DNA of 64,000 nucleotides from Ornithinibacillus xuwenensis. Lineage in GTDB: Bacteria > Bacillota > Bacilli > Bacillales > Amphibacillaceae. Both the position numbers and the translations under genes were made by a program. The notes under the pieces were generated by a model. The model worked only from the letters and a program-made list of their open reading frames with translations. It was not told where the DNA came from and made no database searches. Positions 43,038-51,634 of this stretch are shown here, one piece after another. The stretch is from assembly GCF_039614845.1 (NCBI RefSeq), contig NZ_JBDIML010000006.1, forward strand, positions 1 through 64,000. The letters are read 5' to 3'. Numbering within the stretch: position 1 is the first letter of the stretch; every line of letters begins with the position of its first letter.

Positions 43038-44912
43038 ATGTGCGGTATTGTTGGATTTTCAACCAATACAATTGAAATAGATAAATCAAGTATTATACAA
43101 GATATGATGAATACAATTGGACACCGTGGACCTGATAGTGATGGCTATTTTGTCGATGGTAATGTTACGTTAGGTTTTAGACGATTACAAATTATTGATT
43201 TAACAACGGATGCAAGCCAGCCAATGTTTAATGAAGATGACTCGATTTCATTAATATTTAATGGTGAAATCTATAATTATCAATCATTAATGGATGAATT
43301 AAAAGAAAAAGGTCATGTATTTAAAAGTCAAAGTGACACTGAGGTTATTATCCATGGTTATGAAGAATATGGTGTAGATATTCTGCAGAAATTACGTGGA
43401 ATGTTTGCCTTTGCTTTATGGGATAAAAAAACAGAGACCTTGTTAATTGCTCGTGACTTTTTTGGCATTAAACCACTTTATTATACACAAAATACTACGG
43501 ATAACTCATTGTTATTCGGTTCTGAAATTAAATCATTTTTAAAGTTTCCAGGCTTTCAAAAAGAGTTGAACAAAAAAGCATTAAAACCTTATTTGACATT
43601 CCAATACTCTGCTCTTGATGAAACATTCTTTAAGGGTGTATACAAGCTACGTCCTGGTCATTATATGATTTTCAAAAATGGGGAAATGGATATTAAACCA
43701 TATTGGGATGTTAACTTTGAAACAGAAGAAAACACTTTGGAATTTTATGTGGAAAAAATTAAAGAAACCATGCAAGAATCGGTGAATTACCACCGTATTA
43801 GTGATGTGAAAGTAGGTTCTTTCCTTTCAGGTGGAGTAGATTCAAGTTATATAACAGCCTTGCTTAAGCCAGATAAAACGTTCTCTGTTGGTTTTGAAGA
43901 TTATGAAGGTATATTTAATGAAACCAATATTGCTGCGGATCTATCGAAGCAATTAGGCATTGAAAATCATAAGAAAATTATTAGTGCTGATGAGTTTTTT
44001 GATGTCATCCCAACGGTACAATACCATATGGATGAACCACAATCTAATCTTTCCTCTGTACCATTGTATTTCTTAGCAGAGCTTGCAAGCAAGCATGCAA
44101 CTGTACTACTCTCTGGCGAAGGTGCGGATGAGATTTTCGGTGGATATGCATGGTACGAGACTTCAAAGAAAATGCGTGCTTATGAGAAGGTGCCATTTTT
44201 CTTACGTCGTGTCGTTTCTAATATCTTTAAGGCACTTCCAGAGAATCGCTTGACTAGCTTCTTTATAAAAGGTGGTCAGAAGGTTGAAGAAAAATTTATT
44301 GGACAAGCAAAGGTATTTGAAGAAAAAGATGCATTGAAGATTTTACGAGATGACTTTCAAGATGCCCCAACTCCAGTTGATATCGTTCGCGAATCATACA
44401 AAAAGGTTGCCGGCAAAGATAATGTTAGTAAAATGCAATATGTAGATATGAAGCATTGGTTACCAGGAGATATTCTACTAAAAGCAGATAAAATGAGTTC
44501 AGCACACTCCATTGAGCTTCGTGTACCGTTTTTAGATAAAGAAGTTATGGAAATGGCAGGGAAGATTCCTGCTCACCTAAAAGTAAATGATATCGATACG
44601 AAATATGTATTACGCAAAGCTGCAAATGAAGTGTTACCAGATGAATGGGCGAATCGTCCTAAAGTAGGATTTCCAGTTCCGTTCCGTGATTGGATTAAGC
44701 AAGCTAAATATTACAATCGTGTAAGAGAAGTATTCGAATCAGATATTGCTAAAGAATTTTTCCAAGTTGATGAACTTATCAAATTCTTAGATGAACATTA
44801 TCATGGGCAAGAAAATCGCGCTCGTTATATCTGGACCGTTTATGTATTTTTAGTATGGTATAAGCGATTTTTTGTAGATGTGGATAATGCTGGTGAAGAT
44901 AAGGCTGTGTGA
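43038..44912 (+). CDS. asnB: Asparagine synthetase (glutamine-hydrolysing)
   Basis: It makes asparagine from aspartate, glutamine and ATP. The 624 residues start MCGIVGFS, so Cys2 is the glutaminase nucleophile after Met removal, which fixes the start. The N-terminal class II amidotransferase domain (to about 210; RGPDSDGY, FNGEIYNY) is followed by a synthetase domain with the pyrophosphatase loop SFLSGGVDSSYI and ALSGEGADEIFGGY-like LSGEGADEIFGGY. It is closer to AsnB-type than the second copy at 62027. AGAGGAG precedes the ATG. A C39-like gene follows after 69 bp, possibly co-transcribed. A role in amidating cell-wall meso-DAP cannot be excluded. Confidence 0.92.
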   Translation: MCGIVGFSTNTIEIDKSSIIQDMMNTIGHRGPDSDGYFVDGNVTLGFRRLQIIDLTTDASQPMFNEDDSISLIFNGEIYNYQSLMDELKEKGHVFKSQSDTEVIIHGYEEYGVDILQKLRGMFAFALWDKKTETLLIARDFFGIKPLYYTQNTTDNSLLFGSEIKSFLKFPGFQKELNKKALKPYLTFQYSALDETFFKGVYKLRPGHYMIFKNGEMDIKPYWDVNFETEENTLEFYVEKIKETMQESVNYHRISDVKVGSFLSGGVDSSYITALLKPDKTFSVGFEDYEGIFNETNIAADLSKQLGIENHKKIISADEFFDVIPTVQYHMDEPQSNLSSVPLYFLAELASKHATVLLSGEGADEIFGGYAWYETSKKMRAYEKVPFFLRRVVSNIFKALPENRLTSFFIKGGQKVEEKFIGQAKVFEEKDALKILRDDFQDAPTPVDIVRESYKKVAGKDNVSKMQYVDMKHWLPGDILLKADKMSSAHSIELRVPFLDKEVMEMAGKIPAHLKVNDIDTKYVLRKAANEVLPDEWANRPKVGFPVPFRDWIKQAKYYNRVREVFESDIAKEFFQVDELIKFLDEHYHGQENRARYIWTVYVFLVWYKRFFVDVDNAGEDKAV

Positions 44913-44981
44913 TGAATACGATCATTGTTTCAACTTGTTTGCTTTTGAATTACTGTAACCATAGTAGGGAGTGAACGGACA

Positions 44982-46022
44982 ATGAAATTGATATTACGAA
45001 ATTCATTCCTTCTATTTCTTTTATTTGCGACGGTCATTATTCTAACAACTCAGGGTGATAGAATATATGCGTTCATCTATGAGCTTTTTGATAAAGATGA
45101 GGGAAGACTTACGATAATAAGTGTCGATGCCCAAAATGGTTATCCAATTGTAAACAGTAAATTTCAACTAATTGATGTAGAATCAAATGAGGTAATGCAG
45201 GAAATTAGCACGGATAGCGATGGTCTTGTTGAATCGGATGCCTTACCATTAGATTCTAGCGTTAAAATCGTTCAAATTGATGTTGAAGAACCTTATCAAT
45301 TAAATACAGAATCTCAAATTATTGAAATGAAATCGGAAAAAGAGACAATAAAAATCGAAAATGAGATTCATTCTTCCATCACTGCATTTAAGCGTACAGA
45401 AGATAAGCGGATTATCCCAATAGAGATGAATTTGCCGGTGGATGTTAACCTACAAAATCCGGAGCTTCCGAATGGGTGTGAGGTTACCGCACTAGCCTCT
45501 GTACTTCAGTACTATGGTTATGATGCTGATAAAAAGGTTTTAGCAACGAAATATCTTCCGAAGGTATCGTTTGAGGTAATCGATGGAAAGCTATACGGTG
45601 CTAATCCGAATGAGGCCTATGCGGGAGATCCTAGCAGTGAGAATCAAGGATTCTTCAGCTATGCGCCTCCTATAGCAGAGACAGTAAATCAGTATATGAA
45701 AGCAGTGAATGGAAATCATCAACCAGACGATATTAGTGGAAGTAATGCAGAAGAATTACTTGATTATATTAAGCAAGGAGTTCCTGTAATCGTTTGGATT
45801 ACAATTGATTTAAAAGACCCGTTGTTAAATTATTCTTGGTATCTTAATGAAACAGATAAACGTATTGAAGTACCACGAAATTCTCACACCGTTGTCTTAA
45901 CAGGATTTAGTGACAACGAAGTTTATGTGATGGATCCATTAAAAGGAAACGTCACTTATCCGAAAGAAACGTTCTTTGATATCTATAAGAAAGCGGGAAG
46001 TCACGCGTTGCTTATTCGATGA
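44982..46022 (+). CDS. Membrane-anchored C39-like cysteine protease
   Basis: The 346-residue protein has an N-terminal signal anchor (residues 7-22), a ~120-residue beta-rich region resembling a SpaA/Cna-B-type domain (RLTIISVDAQNGYPIVNSKFQL), and a C-terminal C39-like peptidase domain. The catalytic Cys166 lies in LPNGCEVTALAS, and His302 in NSHTVVLTGF is followed by a DP motif. Proteins of this YvpB-like family are exported and uncharacterised. GGGAGTG precedes the ATG. It may be co-transcribed with asnB. A terminator follows. Confidence 0.85.
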   Translation: MKLILRNSFLLFLLFATVIILTTQGDRIYAFIYELFDKDEGRLTIISVDAQNGYPIVNSKFQLIDVESNEVMQEISTDSDGLVESDALPLDSSVKIVQIDVEEPYQLNTESQIIEMKSEKETIKIENEIHSSITAFKRTEDKRIIPIEMNLPVDVNLQNPELPNGCEVTALASVLQYYGYDADKKVLATKYLPKVSFEVIDGKLYGANPNEAYAGDPSSENQGFFSYAPPIAETVNQYMKAVNGNHQPDDISGSNAEELLDYIKQGVPVIVWITIDLKDPLLNYSWYLNETDKRIEVPRNSHTVVLTGFSDNEVYVMDPLKGNVTYPKETFFDIYKKAGSHALLIR

Positions 46023-46034
46023 TAAATATATCAT

Positions 46035-46068
46035 AATAGGAAACCTAAACGAAGGTTTCCTATTTTTT
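46035..46068 (+). terminator. Intrinsic terminator
   Basis: AATAGGAAACCT pairs with AGGTTTCCTATT, followed by TTTTTA. Confidence 0.9.
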
Positions 46069-46197
46069 ATATAGCTTGAGGGCCTTCATCAATGAACTTC
46101 AGGTTCAATAACTCAAGGTAATATCAACCACGTTTGGTTAATTATGGTAAATTATTTAAATTTTTTTACTAAACACGCAATAATCAAGTAAAATGTA

Positions 46198-46227
46198 TTT
46201 ACGAAGCAATATGATATATTATATAAT
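46198..46227 (+). promoter_or_regulatory. Candidate sigma-A promoter
   Basis: TTTACG (46198-46203) and TATAAT (46222-46227) are spaced 18 bases, 37 bp before the TTG start of the DUF4190 gene. Confidence 0.45.
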
Positions 46228-46263
46228 CCTAATGTACTATGACAAAAGAAGGAGGGAATTGCT

Positions 46264-46530
46264 TTGGAAACAAATCATAATGTACCTATTCAAGATCAAG
46301 CAAACGGATTAGCAGTAACATCAATGGTTCTAGGAATTGTTGGTTTAGTATTAGTACTTGTACCATTCTTACCATATCCACTTGGAATTCTAGCTATTAT
46401 TTTTGGTCTTATTTCTATGAAGAGTCCTTTTAAAAAAGGATTTGCTGTAACTGGATTGATTACTGGTATTGTTACTATCTTATTAAAAGTTTTATTCTGG
46501 ATTGGTTTTGCTTCTTTATTTGGAATCTAA
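46264..46530 (+). CDS. DUF4190-domain small membrane protein
   Basis: The 88-residue protein has a hydrophilic N-terminus and two or three glycine-rich membrane helices with the DUF4190 pattern: ANGLAVTSMVLGIVGLV, PLGILAIIFGLISM, and KGFAVTGLITGIV. It is an integral membrane protein of unknown function. It starts with TTG behind AAGGAGGG. It is monocistronic, with a promoter-like sequence upstream and a strong terminator downstream. Confidence 0.85.
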   Translation: METNHNVPIQDQANGLAVTSMVLGIVGLVLVLVPFLPYPLGILAIIFGLISMKSPFKKGFAVTGLITGIVTILLKVLFWIGFASLFGI

Positions 46531-46546
46531 TTTATTACGTAACCAT

Positions 46547-46583
46547 AAAATCTTCCCTATTTATTGATGGGAAGATTTTTTTT
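46547..46583 (+). terminator. Intrinsic terminator
   Basis: AAAATCTTCCC pairs with GGGAAGATTTT over an 11-base loop and runs into eight T. Confidence 0.9.
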
Positions 46584-46783
46584 GTTCCAATTCAGTTATA
46601 TTTTGTCTACATACAGCGTAACTGTAAAAGTAACCGTCATTTTAGTAGTATTAGTTAACTATTTATAAGATGGTTTGATATTAAAAGTTTTCATATACTC
46701 CTTAAACAGAGTAATGTCTAATAATTCTTCTCTTAAACGAATATTATTATAGTATTCCAATTATACAGAGAAGAGGGATACTT

Positions 46784-47284
46784 ATGAAACGTAATCATAA
46801 CAAGAAGCTATTATTTAGTATATTCGCGATAATCCTTGTTTTATGTCTGGTCCTATACTTCGTTTATTTTTATATAATAAACTCTCCCTCCAATCAGGCT
46901 GAGGAAGCAGTAGAGGCATTCTATACATATGAACAAGACGGTGCATTCTCAGAGTCCTGGGAAATGTTTCACCCACTAATGAAGGAGCGCTTTGAAAAAG
47001 GACATTACCTACAAGACAGGGTACATGTGTTTTTTAATCATTTCGATGTTAACACCTTTACATTTACAATAGAAGATTCGGAGTTAATCCGAAATTGGCA
47101 AATAGAAGAGGATGCAGAACCCCTTGAGGAAGTATATCGAGTTCCTGTGTCACAATATTTTGAAGGGAAATATGGAAACTTTCAAATCATACAAAATGTT
47201 TACGTGACGAATCTAGATGGAGAATGGAAAGTACTCTGGGACTATAAAAAGTCAGAGACTTCTACGGAAAGTGAAGAAAATTAG
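46784..47284 (+). CDS. Signal-anchored protein with NTF2-like extracytoplasmic domain
   Basis: The 166-residue protein has a basic N-terminus, one membrane helix (residues 9-32) and a ~125-residue outer domain. That domain begins NQAEEAVEAFYTYEQDGAFSESWEMFHPLMKERF and ends DGEWKVLWDY, a pattern of NTF2-like/DUF4878-type domains. A Ser/Glu-rich tail follows. GAAGAGGGA precedes the ATG. It is monocistronic, and its function is unknown. It is analogous in layout to the lipoprotein at 2348 but not clearly homologous. Confidence 0.7.
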   Translation: MKRNHNKKLLFSIFAIILVLCLVLYFVYFYIINSPSNQAEEAVEAFYTYEQDGAFSESWEMFHPLMKERFEKGHYLQDRVHVFFNHFDVNTFTFTIEDSELIRNWQIEEDAEPLEEVYRVPVSQYFEGKYGNFQIIQNVYVTNLDGEWKVLWDYKKSETSTESEEN

Positions 47285-47375
47285 GTAATCTTCACCTTAC
47301 CATATCTAAGAATATTTCGTATGATGATTAAAAATAGTTTGTCTACTTTCGATTTTATTTTGAGGAAGGAGGAAA

Positions 47376-48236
47376 ATGATGAGTCAAAAGGTTGCCATAT
47401 TGATTCTTCATGGTGCTGGAACTCCTGAAAGGAATTTTGCTGAAAAATTAATTGAGAAAATTAAAGCAGGATTTAACAGAAAGCTTCCTCGGAAAAAAGC
47501 AGAGCTAGAGCTAGTCTTTGAGCCAGTTTATTGGTCGGCTATTTTTGCTCCAGAGCAGACAAAATTATGGGAGCAGCTTCGGGAATATCGTGAGTTAGAT
47601 TTCGGGAGGTTAAGAAGATTTGTGTTAGAGTTTTTAGCGGATGCTGTTGCCTATCAACCTACCAGGCTTAAAGATCAAAACTATGATAAAGTACATGCCC
47701 TCATTGCCAAATCAATTCAGAAGCTCCGTGAAAAAGCAGGAAATGATGCGCCACTTTGTGTCATTAGTCACAGTCTTGGAACCATTATTGCTAGTAATTA
47801 TTTTTATGATTTACAGTTTAAGTATCATAATATTGGTCCCGAAACAAAATGGTGTACAAGTAACAATCCACTAGAACAATGCCAGACATTGACCTTATTT
47901 TATACAATGGGAAGTCCAATGGCATTGTGGTCTCTGCGTTATATTGATTTTGGTTCTCCTATCTCTGTACCTTCTCCAAGAATAAAAGAATACTATCCCA
48001 ATTTACATGGTGAATGGTTAAACTTCTATGATAAGGATGATATTCTTGCATTTCCCTTAAAGGGTATTAATGACGCATATGATGATGCTGTTACGAAGGA
48101 TATTGAAGTAAATGCAGGTGGATTATTCACAAGCTGGAACCCACTATCTCATTTGAAATATGACACGGATAAGCAAGTCATTAAACCAATTGTAAATGGG
48201 TTAGTACGTACGTGGAATATTGTTAATAATCGATGA
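47376..48236 (+). CDS. Alpha/beta-hydrolase-fold protein
   Basis: The 286-residue cytosolic protein opens ILILHGAGTPE, an oxyanion-type strand-loop, and has a GXSXG-related nucleophile elbow SHSLG with Ser133. A DKDD-I segment near residue 224 and His258 in LSHLKY could supply the acid and base. It resembles a family of unannotated hydrolases, and the substrate is unknown. A double ATG (47376, 47379) follows AAGGAGGAA. Monocistronic with terminator. Confidence 0.75.
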   Translation: MMSQKVAILILHGAGTPERNFAEKLIEKIKAGFNRKLPRKKAELELVFEPVYWSAIFAPEQTKLWEQLREYRELDFGRLRRFVLEFLADAVAYQPTRLKDQNYDKVHALIAKSIQKLREKAGNDAPLCVISHSLGTIIASNYFYDLQFKYHNIGPETKWCTSNNPLEQCQTLTLFYTMGSPMALWSLRYIDFGSPISVPSPRIKEYYPNLHGEWLNFYDKDDILAFPLKGINDAYDDAVTKDIEVNAGGLFTSWNPLSHLKYDTDKQVIKPIVNGLVRTWNIVNNR

Positions 48237-48242
48237 CTTTAT

Positions 48243-48277
48243 AAAATGTCCTTTCAAATAAGAAGGGACATTTTTAA
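48243..48277 (+). terminator. Intrinsic terminator
   Basis: AAAATGTCCTT pairs with AAGGGACATTTT and is followed by T-rich sequence. Confidence 0.8.
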
Positions 48278-48468
48278 ATTTTGATTGACAAAAGATAGAG
48301 ACATATTAAAATATAGATATAAATACAATACTGAATATTCTATCTATTTTGACTTTGATTAACTAGGATTTCACAAAAAGTCTTGCTCAATGACATAGGA
48401 AGGAGGGTGTTAGGGGGATTGGCTTCGTTCAAGTAAATAAAAGAAACCTTTGAGAGAGGAGTAACGTA

Positions 48469-50022
48469 ATGGAATTTGGAATTTTGTCCCTTTTGCCACC
48501 TGTTCTTGCAATTGTACTCGCGCTCGTAACGAGAAACGTTATCCCTGCTTTATTCGCAGGAGTATGGTTAGGCGCAACGATGGTGCACGATTGGAATCCA
48601 TTAATGGGTATTTATTCTAGCTTTAGTGAGTTCATATTGCCAAACTTAGGTGATGAATGGAGTGCAACGGTCTTATTATATTGCGGATTATTTGGTGTTT
48701 TAGTTGCATTTTTACAGAAAACAGGCGGTGCACAGGCGATTGCACATTCTATTTCAAGACGAGTAAAATCTGATCGAGGTGCACAGGGCTCAACGATGTT
48801 ATTTGGGATTATTATATTTTTTGAAGATTACTTTAACGCCTTAACTGTCGGAAGTGTAATGCGATCGGTAACAGATAAAATGCGTGTATCACGAGAGAAA
48901 CTTGCTTATATTGTAGATTCAACCTCTGCACCACTATGCTTATTAGCACCCGTATCAACATGGGTTGTTTTTGTGATGGGACTGATAGGGGCGCAATTTG
49001 TAGAGCTTGGGATATCACGTTCCGAGTATGTGACGTATTTAGCAACCATACCTTTTAATTTTTATTCCATCCTAGCATTATTACTAGTAGCAATCGTTAT
49101 CTTTAAACGATGGGATTTTGGCCCAATGGCAAAAGCGGAGTATCGTGCGAGAACTACTGGAAAGGTATTACGTGATGGAGCAGAACCTCCGTCAGATGAT
49201 TCCATGCTAGAGGTAGAAATGGTAGAAGGCCAAGAATTGAAAAAACGCAATTTAATTGTACCTATTGTAGTACTTCTTGTCATGATACCACCATTGTTTT
49301 TATGGACAGGTGGATTTCCAGAGAATGATTTTGTAACAGCAATTGGAGAATCTAATGGCGGACTATCAATATTAATTGCAGCATTTTCTGCTATAATTGT
49401 TGCGATGTTCATGGGAATGCAGCAGAAGTTATTCAAATTCAAAGAAGCAATGCAATTAATTGTAACCGGTTTCAAGAGTATGATGCTTGTCTATATTATT
49501 CTAACACTTGCTTGGTCTATCGGAAGTGTAACGTCTGAGTTAGGCACAGCGGATTATATTGTTGGATTAGCAGAGCAAACGACAACTCCTGCTATAATAC
49601 CAGTATTGCTATTTTTAGTGGCATGTGTCGTAGCATATACCACAGGAACCTCATATGGTACGTTCGCCATTATGATTCCGATTGCCATGCCGCTTGCAGA
49701 TTCCATGGATATTTCCATGCTACTTGCAATTGCCGCGGTATTAAGTGGCGGAATTTTTGGTGATCATTGTTCACCAATATCCGATACAACGATTCTATCC
49801 TCAGCAGGAAGTGCAAGTGATCACATTGACCATGTGAATACACAGATGCCATTTGCCATTACCGCTGGTATAAGTGGTATTGTATCGTTCCTAGTAGCAG
49901 GATTTACAGGTTCAGCACTGCTATCCTTAGCGGTTGGAATAGTGGTACTGGTACTTCTTGCTTATATACTCCATAAGAAGTGGGGGAAAGAATACGCAGC
50001 TGAATACAAACTCTCAGCATAA
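48469..50022 (+). CDS. NhaC-family Na+/H+ antiporter
   Basis: The 517-residue permease has about twelve membrane helices with the NhaC-family signatures FFEDYFNALTVGSVMRSVTDK, DSTSAPLCLLAPVSTWVVF and SGGIFGDHCSPISDTTILSS. Homologues exchange Na+ (or malate/Na+-lactate, as in MleN) for H+. GAGAGGAG precedes the ATG. Monocistronic. It fits salt or alkali tolerance, but family substrates vary, so sodium specificity is inference. Confidence 0.88.
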   Translation: MEFGILSLLPPVLAIVLALVTRNVIPALFAGVWLGATMVHDWNPLMGIYSSFSEFILPNLGDEWSATVLLYCGLFGVLVAFLQKTGGAQAIAHSISRRVKSDRGAQGSTMLFGIIIFFEDYFNALTVGSVMRSVTDKMRVSREKLAYIVDSTSAPLCLLAPVSTWVVFVMGLIGAQFVELGISRSEYVTYLATIPFNFYSILALLLVAIVIFKRWDFGPMAKAEYRARTTGKVLRDGAEPPSDDSMLEVEMVEGQELKKRNLIVPIVVLLVMIPPLFLWTGGFPENDFVTAIGESNGGLSILIAAFSAIIVAMFMGMQQKLFKFKEAMQLIVTGFKSMMLVYIILTLAWSIGSVTSELGTADYIVGLAEQTTTPAIIPVLLFLVACVVAYTTGTSYGTFAIMIPIAMPLADSMDISMLLAIAAVLSGGIFGDHCSPISDTTILSSAGSASDHIDHVNTQMPFAITAGISGIVSFLVAGFTGSALLSLAVGIVVLVLLAYILHKKWGKEYAAEYKLSA

Positions 50023-50026
50023 TACC

Positions 50027-50058
50027 AAAAAAGGGGGCGGTTTTTGTCCCCTTTTGTC
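50027..50058 (+). terminator. Intrinsic terminator
   Basis: AAAAGGGG pairs with CCCCTTTT around a T-rich loop, ending in a short T-run. Confidence 0.75.
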
Positions 50059-50225
50059 ATGTACTATTATAAAAGTACTAACTATATACCTGCGTATACG
50101 TTACATTTGACTTAGACTGTGCTAAGCTAATCCTAGAGCTAGAAAAGCTGGTAATAGACTTCTAGTATATTGATCAACTTCGGTTTCCACCTTTTTAGTT
50201 ATTCTAAAATAATGGAGGAATTTTC

Positions 50226-51569
50226 ATGGGTCATAAAGTAAAAATGCGAAAAAGTGGCCGGAAAATTGAATGTAACGATCCGCAGTATCATTACAAACGA
50301 AAGGTTTGGAATTCACATGTTGACCGATACCCTTCCATCATTTTTGAGTGTAAAACAGAAGCTGATGTGATGGAAGCGGTTAAACATGCAAAAGAAAAAG
50401 GCTTAAAAATTTCAGTGCGAAGCGGCGGTTTTCATCCTGCTGGATTAGCTGTTCAGGATAACGCTGTACTAATTGATCTATCGAATATGAATGATATTCA
50501 GGTAGATGAGGTTAGTAAAGTTGCAACCATTGATGCTGGGGCTAAGATTTCTGAAATTGATCAAATTACCCAAGAATATGGTTTAGCAATTCCATTAGGA
50601 ATGGTTTCAACGATGGGGGTTTCTGGACTAGCTCTTGGAGGTGGATTAGGTTATTTACGTGGAATGTATGGCCTAACTAGTGACAATATCGTCGGGGTAA
50701 ACATTGTAACAGCAGCAGGAGATTTACAATATGTAAATCGATTTAATCATGCTGAGTTATTCTGGGCAATTCGAGGGGCAGGAACTAATTTTGGTGTTGT
50801 AACAAAATTTGAGTTTCAGCTACATCCGGTTGGTAAAACGATACTTGCACTTGATGTGATTTATGATTACAAGGATATTTATCCTATCCTAAAAAAAGCC
50901 GATCAATATAGAAGAACAGCAATTGATGAACTTTCTTTTCATTTCATCATATCCAATGGCATTACAGCTGGATCCAGTATACCGAAAAAGGGGATACGGT
51001 TAATTGGCATGTATGCAGGGGATCTAAACGTGCAAGTGGAAGAAGAAGTCATTCGGCCATTACAGGAACTGGCTAAACCAGTACTAGACAATACAGAAGT
51101 AATGTCTTATGTGGATGTACAAAAGAAATTTGATTCCTTTGTTCGGGAAGGATTAGGGATTGAAGGGATATCATTATTCTTTCAAGAATTAAGTGAAGAA
51201 GCTCTGAGTATTTTACATAAAGAGTTTGAGAAAGCAAGAATTCCAATAACAATACACTTATTAGAGCTTCACGGACAGGTAAATCGTATTTCGAAATATG
51301 ATAGTGCTTTCACCATACGCGATGCTGGCTATTTACTTATTATCGAAGCGGAAATACGAAGTCATCCTCATCAAACCAAGCAGTGGATTAATAGGATTTA
51401 TAAGAAGTTACTTCCCTTCTCATATAATCAAGCATCGTATTTAAATAGTGCCAACAACAATGATGAAGTTGTTCAAAATTCATATAAAAATATCTATAGT
51501 CGTCTAGTTGCCTTAAAAAAAGACTATGATCCGGAAAATCTATTCTGTTCTACTAATAATTTACTATAA
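50226..51569 (+). CDS. FAD-linked oxidase (berberine-bridge-like) without covalent flavin ligands
   Basis: The 447-residue protein has the PCMH/VAO FAD-binding fold (about 36-205; VRSGGFHPAGLAV, GLALGGGLGYL, IRGAGTNFGVVT) and a C-terminal BBE segment ending KKDYDPENLF. Relatives covalently bind FAD through His in RSGGH and Cys in GxCxxV. Here these positions are Phe69 (RSGGFH) and a Cys-less PLGMVSTMG, so FAD is probably held non-covalently. There is no signal peptide. Its substrate is unknown; bacterial members oxidise sugars or secondary metabolites. GGAGG precedes the ATG. It converges with a STAND/LuxR regulator gene. Confidence 0.85.
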   Translation: MGHKVKMRKSGRKIECNDPQYHYKRKVWNSHVDRYPSIIFECKTEADVMEAVKHAKEKGLKISVRSGGFHPAGLAVQDNAVLIDLSNMNDIQVDEVSKVATIDAGAKISEIDQITQEYGLAIPLGMVSTMGVSGLALGGGLGYLRGMYGLTSDNIVGVNIVTAAGDLQYVNRFNHAELFWAIRGAGTNFGVVTKFEFQLHPVGKTILALDVIYDYKDIYPILKKADQYRRTAIDELSFHFIISNGITAGSSIPKKGIRLIGMYAGDLNVQVEEEVIRPLQELAKPVLDNTEVMSYVDVQKKFDSFVREGLGIEGISLFFQELSEEALSILHKEFEKARIPITIHLLELHGQVNRISKYDSAFTIRDAGYLLIIEAEIRSHPHQTKQWINRIYKKLLPFSYNQASYLNSANNNDEVVQNSYKNIYSRLVALKKDYDPENLFCSTNNLL

Positions 51570-51574
51570 AAGTG

Positions 51575-51634
51575 AAAAGGTAGGCTGTCCATTGAAGTGT
51601 TAGCTACACTTTAATTTTCAGCTTACCTTTTGCT
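51575..51634. terminator. Bidirectional terminator between converging genes
   Basis: AAAAGGTAGGCTG (51575-51587) pairs with CAGCTTACCTTTT (51619-51631) and encloses an AAGTGT/ACACTT stem; A and T runs serve both strands. Confidence 0.8.
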